Source of the DNA: Spirosoma sp. SC4-14 | GTDB lineage: Bacteria > Bacteroidota > Bacteroidia > Cytophagales > Spirosomataceae | Direction: 5' to 3' | NCBI RefSeq assembly: GCF_037201965.1 | Contig: NZ_CP147518.1 | Coordinates: forward strand, 867,001 to 931,000 | Length of the DNA: 64,000 nucleotides | Shown here: one piece after another, positions 9,601-18,947 of the stretch | How the letters are laid out: each line of letters begins with the position of its first letter | How positions within the stretch are numbered: the first letter of the stretch is position 1 | Program-made: the position numbers and the translations under genes | Notes under the pieces: generated by a model | The model's input: only the letters and a program-made list of their open reading frames with translations | Told to the model about the DNA's origin: nothing | Databases searched by the model: none

Positions 9601-10268
9601 ACAACATCAATATGCCAATTGGTTCTTTTAATGCCGATGGTAGCGTGAAAGTGCCCGGTGTACGGCTGGGCGATAACATGTTCCGGGATTTGAATGGCGA
9701 TGGTAAACTCACTACGCCGAGCGATCTGAAATACCTGGGCCGCGACGATCCACGCTATAGCTTTGCCCTGAACTTGGGGGCCGACTGGAAAGGCTTCGAT
9801 TTTCAGGCTGTTTTTCAGGGTGTAGGCCAGCGGACCATTTTCCGCGAGGGCAACTGGCGCGTACCGTTCGGCTCGATCTATCAGGGGCAAACCGATTTCT
9901 GGGTGGGCAAAACCTGGACCCCAACTAATACCGATGCCTATTATCCGGTGCTGTCGGCAGGTCAGAATGGTACGACTTATAACAACTACAACTATCAGAT
10001 TTCGGACTGGTCGGTACAGAATGGCGCTTACGTGCGTCTGAAAAACCTGGTGCTGGGCTATTCGCTACCCCAGGCAATCATTAAAAAGATTCGGGTCGAT
10101 CGGCTTCGGATTTACTACTCAGGTAACGATCTGTGGGAGATTTCACACATCAAGGACGGCTGGGACCCTGAAGCAACGCGCAACGTTGGCCGGGCGAATA
10201 GTGATGCTACCACAAGCCGCTATCCTTTCTATCGATTGCATACAGTAGGTGTGAATCTCACTTTCTAA
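6669..10268 (+). CDS. SusC/RagA family TonB-linked outer-membrane transporter with STN signalling domain
   Basis: A 1199-residue TonB-dependent transporter of the SusC family. After a signal peptide comes an STN domain (about residues 45-118: QAIRKIGKLASVKFIYSP), then a carboxypeptidase-regulatory-like beta domain (about 140-212: GVVSDEKNSPLPGVTVAIKN), the family motif DEVVVVGYG (~217), the plug, and a long 22-strand barrel ending in VGVNLTF with a terminal aromatic residue. It imports oligosaccharides across the outer membrane together with the SusD lipoprotein 20 bases downstream. The STN domain means it also signals to the FecR/sigma pair upstream. ATG 6711 (MRTAFYQ) is an alternative start immediately before the signal helix. 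Confidence 0.95.
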   Translation: MIINTKPRVVFEKIMRTAFYQVFILAWCSSLVLAFDGKGQEILNRPISVTIENQQVEQAIRKIGKLASVKFIYSPQLIRSDRKVSLSVQNHPLSDVLTTLLTPLHLTYEVVGSQIILKSSATQSAVPEPVREQASAPADIQVSGVVSDEKNSPLPGVTVAIKNTTRGTTTDASGKYTIAVPNENAILVFSFVGYERQEIVIGKQTSLNIQLKGEARGLDEVVVVGYGSQKRATLTGAVATIDNKVFQDRGVVDNPLSALQGQVPGVIVTRSSAAPGRANWNFAIRGATSTNGTEPLIVIDGVPVSSSSALNSINPNDIENMSFLKDAAAAIYGARAAGGVVLVTTKRAKSGKVTIQYDGSVSQKVIGLQPHLIDVKTFGQGLVDATTNDWYGVPPVTNLWYKLGLLMANPPASGYIDLTTYNGQTVAPSSNPLNPGFGDVKDLTFFNSNWVDVLWGSATSTQHNLSVSGRSDKAGYRISAGYLRDGSLLQWGNNSNSRYNLRFTHDYQFTDRLKLETNISLEKNDIIQPTLLGNVLGQYQQPGFPVSSQNGQPYSWGTQYSPNWQAQNGGDNKEYNTRVYTNFRVTYNLAKNLRLIGTAGYNWLSQDSKIQQKVIHWYNYLGTIQAPDNPTQANSYYQRQLNKDAYYNLNAYLDYQKTFHQSHDVSVTLGTNYERDETNLYWAKTTNIANDNVPSLNLGIGDNTTKTVSESKSHYAIGSYFGRLNYAYNQKYLFEAQARYDGSSKFSAANRWQLFYGFSGGWRLSQESFMQNLSFLNDLKLRASWGSVGNQSGIGLYDYVQLLNVAATSGATSSGFPIIGSSPVVYVGPTASLVSQNRTWERVETSNAGLDFSLLNRRLSGSFDYFIKHNRNMLLGQTYAAVIGATAPAGNIGHLKTWGWEMSLQWRDHVGSVNYRIGGSLTDNQNRLLSYGGANIINPGYNTAVEGYPIGSYFGLEYAGRIQTEEQLAATRAMAAGNNINMPIGSFNADGSVKVPGVRLGDNMFRDLNGDGKLTTPSDLKYLGRDDPRYSFALNLGADWKGFDFQAVFQGVGQRTIFREGNWRVPFGSIYQGQTDFWVGKTWTPTNTDAYYPVLSAGQNGTTYNNYNYQISDWSVQNGAYVRLKNLVLGYSLPQAIIKKIRVDRLRIYYSGNDLWEISHIKDGWDPEATRNVGRANSDATTSRYPFYRLHTVGVNLTF

Positions 10269-10287
10269 TTGACCAAATTTTTCGTTT

Positions 10288-12030
10288 ATGAAACCCTTAC
10301 GAATTCTCTATACATTATCGCTGGCTGGTGTATTGACGCTGACCCAAACCAGTTGTAATAAAGTACTGGAATTAGACCCGCTCGATCAGCTTTCGGATGC
10401 TGCTTACTGGCAAACTCCGAACGATTTCATGCTGGCCGCCAATCAGTATTATCTGTTTTTGCGAACCTTCAGCGACGTGATTTTCGATGCTCCTCATGCC
10501 GATGTACGTTCCGATATTGTAGGTGGGCAGAACCCCTTTAGCCGCGGAACCAATACGGTGCCTACCACCGATGGCGTCTGGAATAGTAATTATAGTGGCA
10601 GTGTTCCGACCGGGGCCTGGAGTCGCATTCGGGTCATTAATTACCTGCTCGACAAAGCCACTACGTATTCAACGCCTGCCGATATTGCCAAATACGTTGG
10701 AGAAGCTAAGTTTTTTAGGGCTTATGTTTATTTTGAACTCCTTGAACTCTACGGTGGTGTGCCTATTGTCAATAAAATTTTGGGCCCATCTTCGTCGGAG
10801 CTACAGGCTCCGCGCAACACCCGCGACGAAGTTGCCGATTTTATTATTCAGGATCTGAACGATGCCATTGCCAATTTGCCCGCAAAAGCCGCCCAGACCT
10901 CGGCCGAACTAGGCCGGATCAATAAAGAAACGGCTCAGTCATTTCTGTCGCGGGTGGCATTGTATGAAGGTACCTGGCAGAAATTTCGCAACAATGGAGC
11001 GCGGGCCAATACCTTGCTGGACATTGCTATTTCGGCCAGTGGGGCCGTTATTACTGGTGCTCAGTATCGGTTGTTTGCTCCCGCAGCGCTCGGCGATTCG
11101 GCACAGAAGTATATGTTCATTCTCGAAAACCAGAAATCGAATCCGGCCAATATTCAGAAATCGGCCAATACCGAATACATTCTGATGAATCGATACGACC
11201 AGACGCTACGACAAACCCGAACCAATATTTCGCACTCGGGGCCCGGTAGCCCGACCCGTACGTTTGCTAATTTATATTTATGCAAAGATGGGTTGCCAAT
11301 CGAAAAGTCGCCGTTGTTTCAGGGCTATGCCAAAGTAAATTCCGAATACCAGAACCGTGAGACCCGGATGCGCTACACAATGGGTTTACCGGGAGCACCG
11401 TTCTGGCAGGGAAATGCCAATTACCGGGTCGATTGGGTGAGTGGCCCGGCCGATCTGGCAAACGCGCTCAAACCCATCTACGGATCAAATGCTACCTATG
11501 GTGCTCTAAAATGGATTGCCGAACGGCAGGTACCCGATTATGAAGAAGGCTACGACTATCCGGTTATCCGCTATGCCGAAGTATTGCTGAATTATGCCGA
11601 AGCTGTTTTCGAACGCAACGGTAGCATTAGCGATGCCGACCTCGATAAGTCATTGAATTTGACGCGCCTGCGTATCAATAAATCGATGCCGCCGTTGAGC
11701 AATCAGTTTGTGCAGGCCAATGGCCTGGATATGCGCACGGAAATTCGACGGGAACGGACAGTTGAGCTGTTTGCAGAGGGATTCCGTACTGATGACCTGA
11801 AGCGGTGGCATAATGCCGTTGAGCTACTGGGTAAACCCGAGCTGGGCGTTAAGTGGGCCGGTACCGAATACATGACGACCTATCCGCAGGGAGCGTCGGC
11901 AGCTAAAGATGCCGATGGCGTTATTATCGTAGATGCCGCTCGTAATTTCAGCGAGAAAAATTACCTGTGGCCCATTCCTTCACAGCAATTGCAATTGAAT
12001 CCGAACCTGGAGCAAAATCCAGGCTGGTAA
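10288..12030 (+). CDS. SusD/RagB family nutrient-binding outer-membrane lipoprotein
   Basis: A 580-residue lipoprotein with N-terminal signal sequence and lipidation Cys23 (TLTQTSC). The SusD fold is indicated by an early LDPLDQLSDAAYW motif, the TPR-like stretch (YVGEAKFFRAYVYFELLELYGGVPIV) and the C-terminal signature (AEVLLNYAEAVFE, IRRERTVELFAEGFR.DDLKRW, YLWPIPSQQLQLNPNLEQNPGW). It forms the surface lid that captures glycan for the SusC pore encoded just upstream. The two genes are clearly one operon. Confidence 0.95.
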   Translation: MKPLRILYTLSLAGVLTLTQTSCNKVLELDPLDQLSDAAYWQTPNDFMLAANQYYLFLRTFSDVIFDAPHADVRSDIVGGQNPFSRGTNTVPTTDGVWNSNYSGSVPTGAWSRIRVINYLLDKATTYSTPADIAKYVGEAKFFRAYVYFELLELYGGVPIVNKILGPSSSELQAPRNTRDEVADFIIQDLNDAIANLPAKAAQTSAELGRINKETAQSFLSRVALYEGTWQKFRNNGARANTLLDIAISASGAVITGAQYRLFAPAALGDSAQKYMFILENQKSNPANIQKSANTEYILMNRYDQTLRQTRTNISHSGPGSPTRTFANLYLCKDGLPIEKSPLFQGYAKVNSEYQNRETRMRYTMGLPGAPFWQGNANYRVDWVSGPADLANALKPIYGSNATYGALKWIAERQVPDYEEGYDYPVIRYAEVLLNYAEAVFERNGSISDADLDKSLNLTRLRINKSMPPLSNQFVQANGLDMRTEIRRERTVELFAEGFRTDDLKRWHNAVELLGKPELGVKWAGTEYMTTYPQGASAAKDADGVIIVDAARNFSEKNYLWPIPSQQLQLNPNLEQNPGW

Positions 12031-12057
12031 ATCGGCCCCTTTGCTTCGATGTATTGT

Positions 12058-12086
12058 CAGGACCACTTTGGTTGAAGTGGTTCCTG
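12058..12086 (+). terminator. Hairpin after susD (possible partial terminator)
   Basis: CAGGACCACT (12058-12067) pairs with AGTGGTTCCTG (12076-12086), with one bulged base. It is followed by a pyrimidine-rich, T-containing stretch. It may lower expression of the downstream enzyme genes relative to susCD. Confidence 0.45.
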
Positions 12087-12128
12087 GCTATGTCTTTGCC
12101 TTTTCATTCCTAAAAATCCTAAATCGTT

Positions 12129-15100
12129 ATGAAGCTAACTCTATTCCCCATTGGTTGGGGCAGGCCTAGTATTGTCTGCCAGTTTCTTATTCCTTTAGTA
12201 CTGGTTTTTGTATCGTTTAGCTTACTTCACGCACAGTCGTTTGTGCACCCAGGGCTACTGCACAAACAAAGCGATTTCGACCGAATGAAAAGTAAAGTAA
12301 CAGCTGGGACGCAGCCCTGGAAAGCTGGTTGGGATGTGCTGGTAGCCAATTCGAATTCATCGCTGACGAGGGCATTCACCAATCCGATTCCTTCCACAGT
12401 CTACAGAGGGTTTGATGGGACAAACCCTGAAAACTATGCGTCTATTTTTCGCGATGCGGCTGCGGCTTACCAAACGGCGTTACGGTGGAAAATCTCGGGC
12501 GATGATGCCTACGCCGAAAAGTCAATTGCCATTCTGAACGCCTGGGCTGCAGGCATGACAACCATCAGCGGTACATCCGATAAATTCCTGCTGGCAGGTA
12601 TTCAGGGTTATCAACTGGCCAATGCTGCCGAAATTATGCGCTCCTACAGTGGCTGGGCTCCTGCCGATTTTGCGCGGTTTCAGAATTGGATGCTGACGGT
12701 ATGGTATCCGATGAATCACGATTTTCTGGTCAACCACAACGGAGCCTGCATCAGCAACTATTGGGCGAACTGGGATCTGTGTAACATGGCCTCTATGCTC
12801 AGCATTGGGGTGCTCTGCGACCGTCGCGAGATCTACAACGAAGCTGTCGACTATTTTAAAAATGGCGCCGGAATGGGGTCAATTAAGAATGTTGTGCCTT
12901 ATGTATTTGGCGAGTTGGGTCAATGGCAGGAAAGTGGCCGCGATCAGGGGCATACGGTATTGGGTGTAGCGCTGGCGGGAACATTCTGCGAAATGGCCTG
13001 GAACCAGGGCGACGATTTGTATGGCTACGACGACAACCGACTCCTGAAAGGGTTCGAATACATTGCCAGATACAACCTGGGGTACGAAGTGCCCTATACA
13101 ACCTATAGCAACTGCATTGGGGTTGTTCAGCCGATTGTGTCAGAAGATGGGCGCGGTAATCTTCGACCGGTGTGGGAACTGGTCTATAATCACTATGTCA
13201 ATCGGAAAGGCTTATTGGCTCCCTACTCAGCTCGTTTTGCGCAAATTGTCCGCCCGGAAGGCGGTGGCGGCAATTTCGGTCCTAACAGTGGTGGTTACGA
13301 CCAGTTAGGCTTTGGTACCTTGACCTTCTCACTCGATGAGCCTGTAAAACCGAATGAGCAGACGATTACATTTCCGGCAATTCCAGCCAAAGAATTTGGA
13401 GCCGCTGACTTTGACCCGGCGGCAACCGCCAGTTCAGGATTACCCGTCGTGTATTCGAGTTCAAACCCAGTCGTTGCGTCTGTCAATGCCGACGGTACCA
13501 TCCATGTGTCGAAGCCCGGAACAACAACCATCATCGCGCAGCAGATGGGCAATAGTCAGTACAATCTGGCTCCCATTGTGTACCAAACACTAACCGTCAA
13601 TCAGATCCCGGGTGTAACGGACGGTACCTGGACAAATACCGCCGGTATCACCACAACCACGATTTCATCCACCGCCGGCAGTACCAGTTTGACCTGGCCG
13701 GGACAAACCTTCGTGGTCGGTGATCTGGTGCGGTTAACGGGAACCGTTCCGGGAGGGTTTGTTGCGAACACTATTTATTCGGTCGTGGCGGTCAACGGGA
13801 CGACGATTCAGCTTTCGCAGCGGCCAGGGGGAACGGCCACGGTTGCCACTACCTCAATCGCCAACGGAACCGGCAATCGGTTTCTGAAATGGTCGACAGC
13901 TACCAACTGGAGCAATTCAGTGATTCCGGGTGGTGTTCAGGCCAATGCTACCTTTGGCAGCAGCAGCTTTGGCAATATTGGGGGGGTAACCCTCGACGGT
14001 AACATTACGATTGGCACGTTGACGTATGCGGCTAACGGTACATCGGAATTGACGCTGGCCAGTGGATTGAACGGTGGTACACTGACCTTTCAGACCTTAT
14101 CGGGAACGCCCACGATCAACATGATCAATACAGGGGGCCGAAAGCTATTTTTAGGCAATGCTGTCAATAACTCCCGTGTTCCCCTGAAAATTATGGGCAC
14201 GCAGGGGCTGAAAATCATGACACCCATCTACGGCGGTAGCGGTTCGTATGCAGGCTTGCGCATACAGGCGGCTATGGACTGGAGCGGATTGCAGGGGGGC
14301 ATCAATCTGACCCAGGGAACCATTGAACTGCACAACACAACCAACAGCCTGACGGATGCGAACAACGTATTGCTACCTCCAACCCGATTGACGATGGGTA
14401 CGGATGCTACTGCCGTTCTTGTCTACAATGGAGCGAATTTATACGCCAACAAGCAGACTATCGGGGCGCTCGATGGTACCTCCGACGCATACATCATCTC
14501 GCGCAGCAACCTGACAAATGGAGCCTCTACGTTGGCGGTTGGCGCCGATAATCAGGACGGAACGTTTGACGGAACAATCGGTTCGGGTCCAACTGCCGAT
14601 GCTGTCGATAAGGGGCGCGTAAACCTCGAAAAAGTTGGTACAGGAACTCAAACCATTACAGGGTCTATTAAAAATGGCACAACGACGATCAATGGAACGC
14701 CTAATTATTCGACCGTAACGGTTGTTGATGGAAAACTGGTGCTGAATGGCGTAAACGAATATCAAGGCATTACAACCGTAAATAACGGTACGCTGGTAGT
14801 AAACGGTTCACTAGCCAGTCCGATTTCGGTTGTAAATGGTGTATTAACAGGTACCGGCAATACGAACGCTTCGGTGACGATTGGTAGTGGAACAGGTCAA
14901 GGCGCTTCAATTTCTCCGGGTAGCTCAATCGGTATATTTACAAACGCTGCCACTATGCTACTGAACGCGGATGCTACGTACAAACTCGAATTAAACAGCA
15001 GTGATAAAACGTTCGACAAACTGGTGTCTAATGGGTTCACCTGTAACAGTGCAGAATTAAGTATCAGGGATCTGGGAACGGCGAGCGAACTACCAATAGG

Positions 15101-16718
15101 AGCGAGTTACATTATCGTCGACAATACATCTGATGCGCCCATAGCAGGAACGTTTAAAAACCTGCCTGAAGGTAGTAGTATTCAGGTCGGGAATATACGC
15201 TTCCAGATTACGTATCAAGGCGGTACTGGTAATGATATTGCATTGGTTATACCGAAACGTTCACAAACTATTACGTTCAACACGCTGGCCAACAGGAAAG
15301 TAGGCGAGGCCGATTTCGAGCCGGGTGCAACGGCCAGTTCCGGGCTGACGGTTAGTTACGTCAGTTCAAATACGACGGTAGCAACCATTTTCAACGGGAA
15401 AATTCATCTGGTAGGTTCAGGGGAAACGACGATTACGGCATTGCAGGGTGGTGATGCGACCTATGCGCCTGCTGCGTCGGTTGATCAGCCGCTGACTGTG
15501 ACGCTGCCGACACTGGTGAAAGTGAAATACCTGGATGGTGATAACGGCCAGACTGTTAATAACGTAGTCCGACCATATCTGACACTGGTTAACGAAGGCC
15601 AAACGGCTGTACCGTACAACGAACTGACGGTTCGGTACTGGTTTACGGCTGAAAACTATGCGGGAATCAATACATGGGTCGATTATGCACAGTTAGGTGA
15701 CAGCAATGTAATGATGAAATACGTGGCGCTGGATCAACCTCGTAACGGCGCTTTCGGCTATATTGAATATAGCTTTACTGCCGCAACAGGGACATTTGCG
15801 CCGGGTGGTAATTCAGGGCCGATTCAGACACGCTTTGCCAATACGGATTGGTCGGCTCTGACCGAAACCGACGATTATTCCTATAAAGTGCAGATGAGCT
15901 ATGGGTATAACGACCGTATCACGCTTTACCGTAATGGTAATCTCATCTGGGGAACGGAGCCCGAAGCCGTTACGCCGGTGGTTAAGCTAAAGGTGTATTC
16001 GGAAAATAAGAACACCAATACGGCAAGTAACTCGATCAGTACCTATCTGAAAATTAACAATGAAGGCAACGTACCAGTAGCTTATAGCGAGGTGTCGGTT
16101 CGGTACTGGTTCACAGCAGAAGGCACGCAGAGCCTAAATTATTGGCTTGATTATGCTAAGCTGGGTAATTCCAATGTAACGGGGCAATTTGTTCGAAATC
16201 TGAGCCGTACCAATGCCGATACCTATTTCGAACTGTTGGTAAACCCGAGCGCTGGCACGTTGTATCCGTTGGCCACTACCGGAAATATCCAATACCGGAT
16301 TGCCAAAGCCGACTGGTCTACCTTTAATGAAACGAACGATTATTCGTACAAGCCTGCCAGTCCGGTGGCTGAGAATGATCACATAACAATCTACTACAAA
16401 GGGCAACTGATCTATGGAGCGGAACCTGCATCGGGTGCACGTCTCGCGGCCGAACGTACCGACGACCCGCTGACGCTGACGGTGCTGGGCAACCCAGTGG
16501 TTGGAGACGAAGCCATCATACATATTGGCGGAGCTTCTGGTAAACAACTTACCGTAACGTTGACCGACATGAATGGTAAGCTGTTGTATGAACAGGTCCT
16601 TGAGCCAACTGCGGGTAGCCAGACTCAGGCAATTCCAATGCGTCGCCAGGCTGGAGTTTATTTGCTGCGGGCAATAACCGATAACGAAAATGCACGTGTC
16701 AAATTGATTAAGCCATAA
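12129..16718 (+). CDS. Giant secreted alginate-lyase-like protein with PATR region, two CBM3 modules and T9SS sorting domain
   Basis: A 1529-residue multi-domain exported protein. After the signal peptide (ending LLHAQS), residues ~40-400 resemble the alginate_lyase/heparinase-type alpha-toroid: HPGLLHKQSDFDRMK, DAAAAYQTALRWKISGDDAYAEKSIAILNAWA, NHNGACISNYWANWDLCNMASML, ESGRDQGHTVLGVALAGTFCEMAW. Two Ig-like 'QTITF...' domains flank a passenger-type repeat region with many NGT/VNG turns (residues ~510-1040). Two tandem family 3 carbohydrate-binding modules follow (about 1127-1280 and 1283-1434, each with VRYWFTAE). A type A T9SS C-terminal domain (about 1442-1529, ending RVKLIKP) closes the chain. 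It is likely cell-surface anchored or released. The lyase family and substrate are inferred from similarity only. Confidence 0.82.
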   Translation: MKLTLFPIGWGRPSIVCQFLIPLVLVFVSFSLLHAQSFVHPGLLHKQSDFDRMKSKVTAGTQPWKAGWDVLVANSNSSLTRAFTNPIPSTVYRGFDGTNPENYASIFRDAAAAYQTALRWKISGDDAYAEKSIAILNAWAAGMTTISGTSDKFLLAGIQGYQLANAAEIMRSYSGWAPADFARFQNWMLTVWYPMNHDFLVNHNGACISNYWANWDLCNMASMLSIGVLCDRREIYNEAVDYFKNGAGMGSIKNVVPYVFGELGQWQESGRDQGHTVLGVALAGTFCEMAWNQGDDLYGYDDNRLLKGFEYIARYNLGYEVPYTTYSNCIGVVQPIVSEDGRGNLRPVWELVYNHYVNRKGLLAPYSARFAQIVRPEGGGGNFGPNSGGYDQLGFGTLTFSLDEPVKPNEQTITFPAIPAKEFGAADFDPAATASSGLPVVYSSSNPVVASVNADGTIHVSKPGTTTIIAQQMGNSQYNLAPIVYQTLTVNQIPGVTDGTWTNTAGITTTTISSTAGSTSLTWPGQTFVVGDLVRLTGTVPGGFVANTIYSVVAVNGTTIQLSQRPGGTATVATTSIANGTGNRFLKWSTATNWSNSVIPGGVQANATFGSSSFGNIGGVTLDGNITIGTLTYAANGTSELTLASGLNGGTLTFQTLSGTPTINMINTGGRKLFLGNAVNNSRVPLKIMGTQGLKIMTPIYGGSGSYAGLRIQAAMDWSGLQGGINLTQGTIELHNTTNSLTDANNVLLPPTRLTMGTDATAVLVYNGANLYANKQTIGALDGTSDAYIISRSNLTNGASTLAVGADNQDGTFDGTIGSGPTADAVDKGRVNLEKVGTGTQTITGSIKNGTTTINGTPNYSTVTVVDGKLVLNGVNEYQGITTVNNGTLVVNGSLASPISVVNGVLTGTGNTNASVTIGSGTGQGASISPGSSIGIFTNAATMLLNADATYKLELNSSDKTFDKLVSNGFTCNSAELSIRDLGTASELPIGASYIIVDNTSDAPIAGTFKNLPEGSSIQVGNIRFQITYQGGTGNDIALVIPKRSQTITFNTLANRKVGEADFEPGATASSGLTVSYVSSNTTVATIFNGKIHLVGSGETTITALQGGDATYAPAASVDQPLTVTLPTLVKVKYLDGDNGQTVNNVVRPYLTLVNEGQTAVPYNELTVRYWFTAENYAGINTWVDYAQLGDSNVMMKYVALDQPRNGAFGYIEYSFTAATGTFAPGGNSGPIQTRFANTDWSALTETDDYSYKVQMSYGYNDRITLYRNGNLIWGTEPEAVTPVVKLKVYSENKNTNTASNSISTYLKINNEGNVPVAYSEVSVRYWFTAEGTQSLNYWLDYAKLGNSNVTGQFVRNLSRTNADTYFELLVNPSAGTLYPLATTGNIQYRIAKADWSTFNETNDYSYKPASPVAENDHITIYYKGQLIYGAEPASGARLAAERTDDPLTLTVLGNPVVGDEAIIHIGGASGKQLTVTLTDMNGKLLYEQVLEPTAGSQTQAIPMRRQAGVYLLRAITDNENARVKLIKP

Positions 16719-16754
16719 GCTGGATTGTCAACTGCCGCCAGCGTTCAGCCCAGG

Positions 16755-16786
16755 ACGGAGAGGCCAACTTTGGTTTCTCCGTTTTT
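16755..16786 (+). terminator. Hairpin terminator after the giant lyase gene
   Basis: ACGGAGAGGCCAA (16755-16767) pairs with TTGGTTTCTCCGT using two G-U pairs and is followed by a run of five T. It ends 37-68 bases downstream of the stop codon. Confidence 0.75.
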
Positions 16787-16915
16787 ATTAAGTCTTCTTA
16801 GCCTGGCTGGTTATTTTCCTGAAAAAGGAGTATGCGTAATGGCAGACCGACTATTTCAGGAAAAAACAACCTACTAGCTATGTATGTAGTTTGCTGGGAT
16901 TTAAACTAAATGAAT

Positions 16916-16945
16916 AGACCTGCATCAGTCCGCCGATGCAGGTCT
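16916..16945 (+). promoter_or_regulatory. 10-base-stem hairpin ahead of the first GH97 gene
   Basis: AGACCTGCAT (16916-16925) and ATGCAGGTCT (16936-16945) form a perfect stem. The right arm contains the upstream in-frame ATG at 16936, which argues against that ATG as start and for ATG 16963. Whether it works as regulator or extra terminator cannot be decided. Confidence 0.4.
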
Positions 16946-16962
16946 ATCTCCTCTCAAATAAA

Positions 16963-18822
16963 ATGACCGCGACCTTTTATCAGATCATATCGATTGTGCT
17001 GCTGGCTAGTTCGTTAACAACGGCCGCGCCAAAACCTAAACTCTATCAGGCAAATTCACCTGACGGGAAAATGCGTATAGAGCTGACCGTTAGTGAGCGG
17101 GGCCTACTGGTTTATCGGATTTCGTTCGCTAATGAGCCCCTACTGAACTGGTCGGTACTTGGGTTTCAATTGAACGGGGAGAACGTTGGGGAACATGCCG
17201 TAATCAAAAAGGCGAATCAAAGTGCCCATAAGGAACAGTTTGCGTGGCCATTGGGCGAAAACGATGTCATTCAAAATAACTACAACGAACTAATGCTCGA
17301 TTGCCAGTCAGGAGCCGTACCGTTTCAGGTTATTGCTCGTGTGTTCGACGGCAGCGTGGCATTTCGATATAGGTTATCGAAGCAGAAAACGACTGAAACC
17401 GGGCTCATCCGTCAGGAACATACAACCTTCGCCCTGACGGATCAGTATACGATTTACCAGTACAAGGAAGAGTCCGTTTTTACACCAATTGCCGTTTCTG
17501 AGCTTCAGAAAACCTGCGATTTCCCGGCAACGCTGACCAACGGCCATTTTTTTCTGTCGATTGGGGAAGCCGATAATCAAAGCTATACAAAAGCGGTATT
17601 GATGAAGGGGGGCGTCTCAAATTCGTTGGCGATTGCCTTTCATAAGGATTCCGTTCAGACCTCGGCGGATTTTCAAACGCCCTGGCGAACTGTCAGCGTG
17701 GCTACTTCCGCCATCGGTTTGCATCAGTTTAGCGACCTCCCTTTGCGGCTTTGTACACCAATTGCCCAAACCGTTCCGACCTGGATTAAACCCGGAAAAC
17801 TGATCCGTTCGTCATTGACCACACAGGGCGGATTGGACTGCATCGACTTTGCAGCCAGCCATAATTTGCAATACATTATGTTCGATGCGGGCTGGTACGG
17901 AGCCGAGTTTCGCACCACCTCCGACCCAACGCAGGTGATTCCAGCCATCGATATGCCGAAAGTGATCCAGTATGGAAAAGAGAAAGGGCGGTCCGGCGCT
18001 CCGGTTGGCGTGATTCTGTACGTAAATCGTGTTGCCCTTCGGGCCAGGCTGGATGAGATTTTGCCGTTGTACAAAAGATGGGGGATAGCTGGACTCAAAT
18101 TCGGTTTCGTGGACGGCCAGACGCAGGAAGGCATTACGTGGCTGGCCGGAGCGATTAAAAAAGTAGCTGATTACGGGTTTATTCTTGATATTCACGACAA
18201 TTACAAACCAACGGGCCTAAGCCGGGTATATCCGAATTTACTTACCCAGGAAGGTATTCGGGGGAACGAGAATAATCCTGATGCATTTCATAACACCGTA
18301 TTGCCGTTTACCCGCTTTCTGGCTGGGGCCGCCGACTATACCTTCTGTTACCCGAATACCAACCGCTACTTTAGCGACAACCTGTTAAAGACCAAGTTAC
18401 AGGTCAGCAAAGGACAGCAACTGGCACTTTCAGTGGTGTATTTCAGTCCATTGCAGGCTATTTTCTGGTATGGCAATCCAACAGATTACAATGATGAGGG
18501 CGAAATTGAATTCTTTAAACGTGTGCCTACTGTCTGGAGCGAAAGCCATTATCTGGCGGGCGAGATCGGGAAGTATATCAGCGTGGCCCGGCGGCAGGGT
18601 ACAACGTGGTACGTCGGTTCGGCGGCTGGCCTGATAGACTGGAGTGGATCACTGCCGCTTCATTTTCTGGCATCGGGCAAACAATATCAGGCCACAATTT
18701 ACGAAGATGATGCGTCGGCTGGGATTCAGAAACGGGTTGTGGCCGTAAAGCAGGGCGATACGCTTCCGGTTAGTATAAAGGCAAAAGGTGGTCAGGCGAT
18801 GATCATTGAGGAGAAAAACTAA
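16963..18822 (+). CDS. Glycoside hydrolase family 97 enzyme (first copy)
   Basis: About 619 residues with a signal peptide (MTATFYQIISIVLLASSLTTAA). GH97 architecture: an N-terminal beta-sandwich (QANSPDGKMRIELTVSERG ... NYNELML), then a (beta/alpha)8 barrel from about residue 270 with MFDAGWYG, GVILYVNRVAL, WGIAGLKFGFVDG, DIHDNYKPTGLSR, TQEGIRGNENNPDAFHNTVLPFTRFLAGAADYT, and a C-terminal beta domain. The family hydrolyses alpha-glucosides or alpha-galactosides in the periplasm with calcium. This copy has Asp after KFGFV where the second GH97 in the cluster has Glu; in GH97 this region distinguishes retaining from inverting members, so the two may act on different linkages. ATG 16936 is a less likely start. 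Confidence 0.9.
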   Translation: MTATFYQIISIVLLASSLTTAAPKPKLYQANSPDGKMRIELTVSERGLLVYRISFANEPLLNWSVLGFQLNGENVGEHAVIKKANQSAHKEQFAWPLGENDVIQNNYNELMLDCQSGAVPFQVIARVFDGSVAFRYRLSKQKTTETGLIRQEHTTFALTDQYTIYQYKEESVFTPIAVSELQKTCDFPATLTNGHFFLSIGEADNQSYTKAVLMKGGVSNSLAIAFHKDSVQTSADFQTPWRTVSVATSAIGLHQFSDLPLRLCTPIAQTVPTWIKPGKLIRSSLTTQGGLDCIDFAASHNLQYIMFDAGWYGAEFRTTSDPTQVIPAIDMPKVIQYGKEKGRSGAPVGVILYVNRVALRARLDEILPLYKRWGIAGLKFGFVDGQTQEGITWLAGAIKKVADYGFILDIHDNYKPTGLSRVYPNLLTQEGIRGNENNPDAFHNTVLPFTRFLAGAADYTFCYPNTNRYFSDNLLKTKLQVSKGQQLALSVVYFSPLQAIFWYGNPTDYNDEGEIEFFKRVPTVWSESHYLAGEIGKYISVARRQGTTWYVGSAAGLIDWSGSLPLHFLASGKQYQATIYEDDASAGIQKRVVAVKQGDTLPVSIKAKGGQAMIIEEKN

Positions 18823-18947
18823 TTGAACTTACCAAGGGTATGAGTTGCCGGGCTGTGTCTATTTCCTCGCAGAAAGCCGTCAATAATTGATCTGGCGTAG
18901 GTTGGACCATTCGGAGCGCCAACAGAAAGCACAGCACACAGCGGAGT

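Noticed and set aside
8958..9890. 310-codon antisense frame opposite susC
   Set aside because: It lies fully inside the real SusC gene, has no family resemblance, and arises from the codon bias of the sense strand.
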